Shown here one piece after another: positions 13,637-17,072 of a stretch of 17,072 nucleotides of DNA (positions are counted from its first letter, which is position 1; every line of letters starts with the position of its first letter). The notes beneath the pieces were generated by a model, which worked only from the letters and a program-made list of their open reading frames with translations, was not told the DNA's origin and did no database searches. Made by a program: the position numbers and the translations under genes. The DNA is from an uncultured Oscillospiraceae bacterium (lineage in GTDB: Bacteria > Bacillota > Clostridia > Oscillospirales > Ruminococcaceae), in the NCBI GenBank assembly GCA_900552845.1, contig USBC01000022.1:1-17072 (forward strand), written 5' to 3'.

Positions 13637-14098
13637 TTAGGCAAAGTATTGGTCGATGACCTTGTTCGCATTCTCGGTATCATTGGTGACAGCCACCGCC
13701 ACATAGTTGCCCATGGTATGAACCTTGACCTTCTGCAGCAGCGCTACCTCGTCCACATTGTACTTGGCGTCAATGCTGTCGTCAATATAGGTCTGAATGA
13801 GCTTCTTCACTGCGGCGGCAGCGTCCTTGTCCTTGCAGGCAAATACCGCACAGCGCAGGTAGGCGGAATCATTCGCCGCCAGATATGCCTCGGTGCCCTC
13901 GGGCAGCTCGCCGCCCAGCAGTACCCCTGCCATGTCGGCGTTCAGCTCGGTGGCGTTGTCGGTGTAGGCCACATCATTCAGCAGCGCCTTAAACATCGCA
14001 GCGGCATCAATGGTCTTGTCGGTCGCCTTCTCTCCGCCGCAGGCGGCAAAGGAAAGGCACAGCATAACGGCAAGCAGTACGGCTACAAACTTTTTCAT
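13637..14098 (-). CDS. DUF4358-type lipoprotein
   Basis: A 153-aa exported lipoprotein: signal MKKFVAVLLAVMLCLSFAAC with acylated Cys20 followed by GGEKATDKT. The mature part has strand and helix pieces typical of DUF4358 (TELNADMAGVLLGGELPEGT, AAVKKLIQTYIDDSIDAKY, VAVAVTNDTENANKVIDQYF). Such proteins occur beside MBOAT/DHHW genes in Clostridia, from memory, and their function is unknown. ATG 14098 follows AAGGAG. A frame extension to 14149 would overlap the SGNH gene and puts a basic stretch before the signal peptide, so it is rejected. It starts 28 bases after the SGNH stop. An accessory role in acetylation is inferred from position only. Confidence 0.82.
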   Translation of the reverse strand: MKKFVAVLLAVMLCLSFAACGGEKATDKTIDAAAMFKALLNDVAYTDNATELNADMAGVLLGGELPEGTEAYLAANDSAYLRCAVFACKDKDAAAAVKKLIQTYIDDSIDAKYNVDEVALLQKVKVHTMGNYVAVAVTNDTENANKVIDQYFA

Positions 14099-14126
14099 GA
14101 AAAATCTCCTTCTTGTCAACAGTTTT

Positions 14127-15092
14127 TCAGTTCGATGGCTTAAAATCATAAACGGTCACGCCGTCCATTACTACATCGCCGGGGTGATAACCGGCAGGGA
14201 CGTCGTATTCGCCGTTGTAGTCCTCCGGCAGCACCACGTGGCACAGCAGATAGTCCAACCATGTGCGGCAGTAGCTTGCGTTCAGGTGCACCCCGTCCCA
14301 GCTTGCTTCGTCCAGCAGATATCCTTTTTCATCAACCAATGCGTCCGGAATATCCAAATACCAGATCTGCTTTTCTGTGCAGATTTTAAGAAGCTGCTCA
14401 TTGAACTCCTTCACGTGCGCCAGCGAAAAGCCGCTTGCCGCCCCGCTCTGCTCCTTCAGCTCAGTCACCGGCAGCACCGCCTGCGCATAAATGGCGGCAT
14501 CGGGGTGGCTCTTCTGGATCAAATCGACCAGCCGCCCGAAATACTGCCCGAAGGTCTCTGCCGAAAGTCCCATATCATTCATGCCAAAGACCAGATAGAA
14601 CCGCTTGCCGCCCACCTGCGGGATCAGATTGGCGACGGTATCGGTACCCAGTTCGGGCAATGTTGCTTCCTTCTTGGTGTAGTTGGTCAGCGAAAGCGAC
14701 TTGACCGCCAGCGAGGTGCAGCCCGAAAGATTGTTGTAAAGGATCAAGCCCTGCGAGCGGCTATCGCCCAGGATCACCGCGTCGTCAAACCACTTTTCGC
14801 TTACCTGCTGGCTTTCCGGCACCACGGGACCCGGATAAAAAACAACATCGTCACCGTCCGGATTCGGTGTTGGTGTAACATCTCCGGTTCCGCTTGGGTC
14901 GGTGGTCGGATCTGTTACGGGACCGGGCGTCGGCGTGGGGTCGGGCGGGTTTATTTCCTTGTTCAGTGCGGGAATGACCCAGTGGACGACTGCAAATATA
15001 ACCGCAGCCACCAGCAGGATTGCTGCGACGGTCACCATTATACGGCGGCGCCTCAGCACCCTCCGGCGGGAGTGATTATAGTGTTGCTGCAT
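14127..15092 (-). CDS. Membrane-anchored SGNH/GDSL hydrolase-fold protein
   Basis: A 321-aa protein: basic N-terminus (RRRVLRRRR), one membrane segment (about 19-42), a Pro/Thr/Asp-rich linker (49-80), then an SGNH domain (about 100-290). Block I is ILGDSRSQG (G109, D110, S111), the block with the oxyanion Asn is FGMNDMG (N172), and block V is DGVHLN (D266, H269). It could be an O-acetyltransferase or an acetylesterase acting outside the membrane; both use this fold, and the MBOAT neighbour favours acetylation. I chose ATG 15092, eight bases after GAGG; a GTG at 15101 overlaps that site. It is the first gene of the operon behind the promoter at 15153-15126. Confidence 0.88.
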   Translation of the reverse strand: MQQHYNHSRRRVLRRRRIMVTVAAILLVAAVIFAVVHWVIPALNKEINPPDPTPTPGPVTDPTTDPSGTGDVTPTPNPDGDDVVFYPGPVVPESQQVSEKWFDDAVILGDSRSQGLILYNNLSGCTSLAVKSLSLTNYTKKEATLPELGTDTVANLIPQVGGKRFYLVFGMNDMGLSAETFGQYFGRLVDLIQKSHPDAAIYAQAVLPVTELKEQSGAASGFSLAHVKEFNEQLLKICTEKQIWYLDIPDALVDEKGYLLDEASWDGVHLNASYCRTWLDYLLCHVVLPEDYNGEYDVPAGYHPGDVVMDGVTVYDFKPSN

Positions 15093-15125
15093 TTGTGCCA
15101 CCTCGCTTCGTACATTGCTGTGCTT

Positions 15126-15153
15126 ATTTTACCACATTTGCGGAATAAAACAA
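15126..15153 (-). promoter_or_regulatory. Promoter of the O-acetylation operon
   Basis: On the minus strand TTGTTT (15153-15148), a 16-base spacer and TAAAAT (15131-15126), preceded by TGTGG. The transcript would start near 15119, giving a leader under 30 bases. Confidence 0.6.
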
Positions 15154-15199
15154 CACCTCAGCAAAAGATTATCGGCTTTTTTCCCTTGCGGGAGGGCAG

Positions 15200-15248
15200 A
15201 AAAAGGGAAGCGCTCCCCGCCAGAAAAAATCCAAACGGAGAGCGCTTC
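15200..15248 (-). terminator. Intrinsic terminator of the 200-aa lipoprotein gene
   Basis: On the minus strand the arm at 15248-15236 pairs over 13 bases (one T-G) with 15219-15207, followed by CCTTTTTCT. It separates the lipoprotein gene from the O-acetylation operon. Confidence 0.85.
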
Positions 15249-15262
15249 TGCTGCGGTTTATT

Positions 15263-15865
15263 TTATGCTGCGGCGTAGAGGAAAGGCTCCACATCGGTGT
15301 GGTTCTTCCACTCGTTGGTTACGCCTGCGTCACCCAGCAGCCCGATCACGGTATCGTTGAAGCCCGCTATCTTGGCGCTGTCTACTGTCTTCAGGTCAAA
15401 GTCCGCGTCACCGGCATCCTCCAGGATCGCCGCGTCCTCGGTACCATCGAGCAAGGCGAATGCGGTCTTTGCCGCCTGCTGCCACTGGAAGGAGAAGTAA
15501 TCCTTCTGGGTCTCATTCATGCCAGCCAGATAGCTCTTTACCGCTTCCTCGGCCTTGCTGCCGTCAGCCATTGCCAGCTTCATCAGGGCAACGGCTGCAT
15601 TTGCCTGCTGCAGGCTGGCGCCTGCGCTGCCGTAGCTTACCGTATCAATGGCAGTCAGCAGCTTTACCAGCTCGTCCTCGGTCTCGGGGGCATAGGACCA
15701 GTCGGTCATGCTGCCGCTGTAATCCACCTTCGTCACCGGCGCGGGGTCGGGGGTCGGCGTGGGGTCAGGGGTCGGGGTCGGTTCGTTGCTGTTACCGCAG
15801 GCAACCAGTGCCAGTGCCATCAGTGCAGCCATCAGCAGCACCCAAAATCTTTTACTGTTTTTCAT
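15263..15865 (-). CDS. Unrecognised 200-aa lipoprotein
   Basis: The signal MKNSKRFWVLLMAALMALAL leads to VAC with acylated Cys23, then a NEPTPTPDPTPTPDPAP linker. The mature domain (about 47-200) is acidic and mainly helical by composition (TEDELVKLLTAIDTVSYG, SLQQANAAVALMKLAMADGS, AEEAVKSYLAGMNETQKDYF, AILEDAGDADFDLKTVDSAK), with no catalytic motif I can name. It is probably anchored to the outer face of the membrane. ATG 15865 is used here, but the in-frame TTG at 15868 has the better distance to AAAGG. It has its own terminator and a structured leader, so it is probably monocistronic despite lying upstream of the acetylation genes. Confidence 0.75.
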   Translation of the reverse strand: MKNSKRFWVLLMAALMALALVACGNSNEPTPTPDPTPTPDPAPVTKVDYSGSMTDWSYAPETEDELVKLLTAIDTVSYGSAGASLQQANAAVALMKLAMADGSKAEEAVKSYLAGMNETQKDYFSFQWQQAAKTAFALLDGTEDAAILEDAGDADFDLKTVDSAKIAGFNDTVIGLLGDAGVTNEWKNHTDVEPFLYAAA

Positions 15866-15898
15866 CAATCAGTTCCAACCTTTCTTCTTTTTTTACAA

Positions 15899-15963
15899 GA
15901 TCCCTTCTGCAAAAGGATCTCTTTTCACTTCGGAGCATTCTCCCTTGCTCCGTCGTTATTGTA
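15899..15963 (-). promoter_or_regulatory. Structured leader and possible -10 of the lipoprotein gene
   Basis: On the minus strand TACAAT (15963-15958) could be a -10; I find no good -35. Downstream are two hairpins: CGGAGCA/TGCTCCG (15931-15937 with 15946-15952) and AGATCC/GGATCT (about 15899-15921, one mismatch in the extension). Confidence 0.35.
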
Positions 15964-16154
15964 GTATATCCCGCCGTGCAAATCCTCACGCATTTTGCAA
16001 ATATTTTTCATCGATTTTGTGAACACGAACGCAAATTCTTCCTGTTTCGTATTTCAACGGCGGATTCCTCTAAAAACCTGTTTGAACATGATTTTTAGGC
16101 ATTTTCACCAAACAGACCCCGGATTTGCCATTCAAATCGTATAAAAACAGTTCA

Positions 16155-16183
16155 TTGACAAGCCCGAATCGTGACGGTATAAT
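16155..16183 (+). promoter_or_regulatory. Consensus SigA promoter of xpt
   Basis: TTGACA (16155-16160), a 17-base spacer and TATAAT (16178-16183): perfect hexamers at perfect spacing. Transcription would begin near 16190, about 35 bases before the riboswitch. The stretch 15964-16154 holds no gene that I can support. Confidence 0.92.
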
Positions 16184-16225
16184 GAAAGCAAAAGCTCGCC
16201 ATTACGGGGGCTGAACTGAATATCA

Positions 16226-16298
16226 CGCTCGATATAAATCAAATGATATGGTTTTGAAGTCTCTACCCGGTCGCCGTAAATGACCGGACTATCGATGC
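16226..16298 (+). ncRNA. Guanine riboswitch aptamer (purine class)
   Basis: P1 is TCGATA/TATCGA extended by GC/GC with one bulged T. Junction TAAAT leads to P2 (CAAAT/TTTTG) with loop GATATGG, the conserved L2 sequence. J2/3 is AAGTCTCTACC (consensus AAGTTTCTACC). P3 is CCGGTC/GACCGG with loop GCCGTAAAT, the conserved L3. The last junction is AC before TATCGA, so the position equivalent to base 74 is C, which pairs with guanine rather than adenine. It precedes xpt, the classical target. Confidence 0.95.
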
Positions 16299-16299
16299 A

Positions 16300-16382
16300 G
16301 AAAAGGCGGTGGAGCCCGTAGCTCCGCTGTCGTGCTTTGCATTGCAGGAGGCTTTTCACAAACCCCCTGCAATTTTTATTTT
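16300..16382 (+). terminator. Expression platform: regulatory terminator of the guanine riboswitch
   Basis: TTGCAGGAGG (16342-16351) pairs with CCCCCTGCAA (16363-16372) with one mismatch, followed by TTTTTATTTT (16373-16382). A separate 10-bp hairpin with G-T pairs occupies about 16307-16330. GAAAAG (16300-16305) can pair with CTTTTC (16352-16357) in the terminator loop and base of the 5' arm, a candidate antiterminator. Ligand binding would favour the terminator, so guanine switches xpt off. Confidence 0.85.
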
Positions 16383-16418
16383 GCCCGCAAAAAGTTATTT
16401 GACCGGAGGGAAGTTCAC

Positions 16419-16994
16419 ATGCAGCTTTTAGAGGATCATATCCGCCGCGAGGGAAAAGTCGCCGCCGGCAATGTTCTGCGGGTCGACGGCTTCCTCAATC
16501 ATCAGATCGATGTTGTTCTGCTCACCAAACTGGCGGAGGAATTCCACGCCCGTTTTTCCGGGGAAAAGGTGGATAAGATCCTCACCATCGAAGCCTCCGG
16601 CATCGCCATCGGCTGCCTTGTTGCGCAGCAGTTCGGCGTTCCGCTTGTATTTGCCAAAAAATCCCGCTCCTCCAATCTGCCCGCCGATGTTTATGCCACC
16701 GCGGTGCATTCCTATACCCACGGCAATGTCAATCAGGTCGTCGTGTCCAAGGAATTTCTGCACAGCGGCGAGCGTGTCCTCCTCATTGATGACTTTTTAG
16801 CCCATGGGGAAGCATTGGCGGGTCTTGTTTCGCTGGTGCAGCAGGCGGGCGGCACCGTCGCCGGTGCCGGCATCGTCATCGAAAAGGCATTTCAGGACGG
16901 CGGTGACCGGATCCGCCGGCAGGGGATCCGCGTGGAGAGCCTTGCCCGCATCGCTTCCATGAGCGTCGAAGAGGGCGTAACCTTTACCAAATAA
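16419..16994 (+). CDS. xpt: Xanthine phosphoribosyltransferase
   Basis: A 191-aa cytoplasmic enzyme converting xanthine and PRPP to XMP and pyrophosphate in purine salvage. MQLLEDHIRREGKVAAGNVL (1-20) and RVDGFLNHQIDVVLL (21-35) are the family N-terminus; KILTIEASGIAIG (53-65) and AKKSRSSNLPADVY (79-92) line the active site; the PRPP-binding motif is VLLIDDFLAHGEA (120-132, D124 and D125). Length matches Xpt exactly. ATG 16419 has CGGAGGG (16404-16410) upstream; a frame reaching back to 16332 overlaps the riboswitch terminator and is not translated. Controlled by the guanine riboswitch. The next gene begins 68 bases later and may be cotranscribed. Confidence 0.97.
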   Translation: MQLLEDHIRREGKVAAGNVLRVDGFLNHQIDVVLLTKLAEEFHARFSGEKVDKILTIEASGIAIGCLVAQQFGVPLVFAKKSRSSNLPADVYATAVHSYTHGNVNQVVVSKEFLHSGERVLLIDDFLAHGEALAGLVSLVQQAGGTVAGAGIVIEKAFQDGGDRIRRQGIRVESLARIASMSVEEGVTFTK

Positions 16995-17007
16995 AATTTG
17001 TGTTCGA

Positions 17008-17021
17008 CCGCCCAAGGGCGG
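17008..17021 (+). repeat. Short GC hairpin after xpt
   Basis: CCGCCC (17008-17013), AA, GGGCGG (17016-17021). No T run follows, so transcription probably continues to the next gene; it may protect the xpt message end. Confidence 0.5.
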
Positions 17022-17062
17022 AATCAATAATAAGAAGCTATGAATGACAAAGGAGATCACAC

Positions 17063-17072
17063 ATGAAAAAGA
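17063..17072 (+). CDS. Start of a gene cut by the window end
   Basis: ATG 17063 follows AAAGGAG (17049-17055) at good distance. Only MKK and one base of the fourth codon are visible, which would suit a signal peptide. In related bacteria xpt can be followed by a nucleoside or purine transporter gene; whether that is so here cannot be seen. Confidence 0.6.

Noticed and set aside
14010..15278. 422-codon plus-strand frame opposite the SGNH and lipoprotein genes
   Set aside because: Antisense shadow; it crosses two genes, a promoter and a terminator of the opposite strand.
1..17072. CRISPR array, insertion sequence, integrase or prophage boundary
   Set aside because: No regularly spaced direct repeats, no transposase or integrase frame and no attachment-site duplication of the tRNA 3' end seen within the window.

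Overview
The window looks like a chromosomal stretch of a Gram-positive anaerobe of the class Clostridia, probably Oscillospiraceae-like (Faecalibacterium/Subdoligranulum/Gemmiger type). This placement is inferred from the gene content and was not tested phylogenetically. The supporting signs are strong AGGAGG ribosome binding sites, SigA-type promoters, lipoproteins with Pro-Thr-Asp linkers, a SpoIIQ-like M23 protein, a 2[4Fe-4S] clostridial ferredoxin, a DUF4358 lipoprotein and a guanine riboswitch in front of xpt. The DNA is moderately GC-rich, with very GC-rich hairpin elements in several gaps.

Layout. 1-120: tRNA-Asn (first base outside the window) and its terminator. 152-625: LURP-one/YxjI-like protein. 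983-2350: COG2509-type FAD protein with its own promoter and a leader hairpin. 2372-2403: bidirectional terminator. 2413-4745 (minus): polar amino acid ABC operon, binding protein then permease then ATPase. The binding protein gene carries an in-frame TAG at codon 46. 5058-7220: Tex RNA-binding factor. 7246-7395: GC-rich structured element with a long C run. 7590-7760: ferredoxin. 7876-8631 (minus): SpoIIQ-like M23 protein with a possible SigF promoter. 8760-8849: cloverleaf-like inverted-repeat element. 8860-9632 (minus): two half-size TauE/SafE permease subunits. 9738-10459 (minus): an unknown 189-aa protein and a 45-aa Cys-rich protein, divergent from an XRE regulator (10582-10815) and sharing a double operator with it. 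10850-15092 (minus): a surface-glycan O-acetylation cluster transcribed SGNH, DUF4358 lipoprotein, MBOAT, DHHW. 15263-15865 (minus): an unrecognised lipoprotein. 16155-16994: guanine-riboswitch-controlled xpt. 17063-17072: the first codons of the next gene.

How the genes work together. The ABC operon would import polar amino acids, if its binding protein is made at all. The MBOAT/DHHW/SGNH set fits transfer of acetyl groups across the membrane to a cell-surface polymer. The XRE module looks like a small autoregulated unit of unknown purpose and is the best candidate for something undescribed. xpt is predicted to be switched off by guanine through premature termination. Several GC-rich multi-hairpin elements, always just 3' of a gene, suggest a dispersed structured repeat family in this genome.
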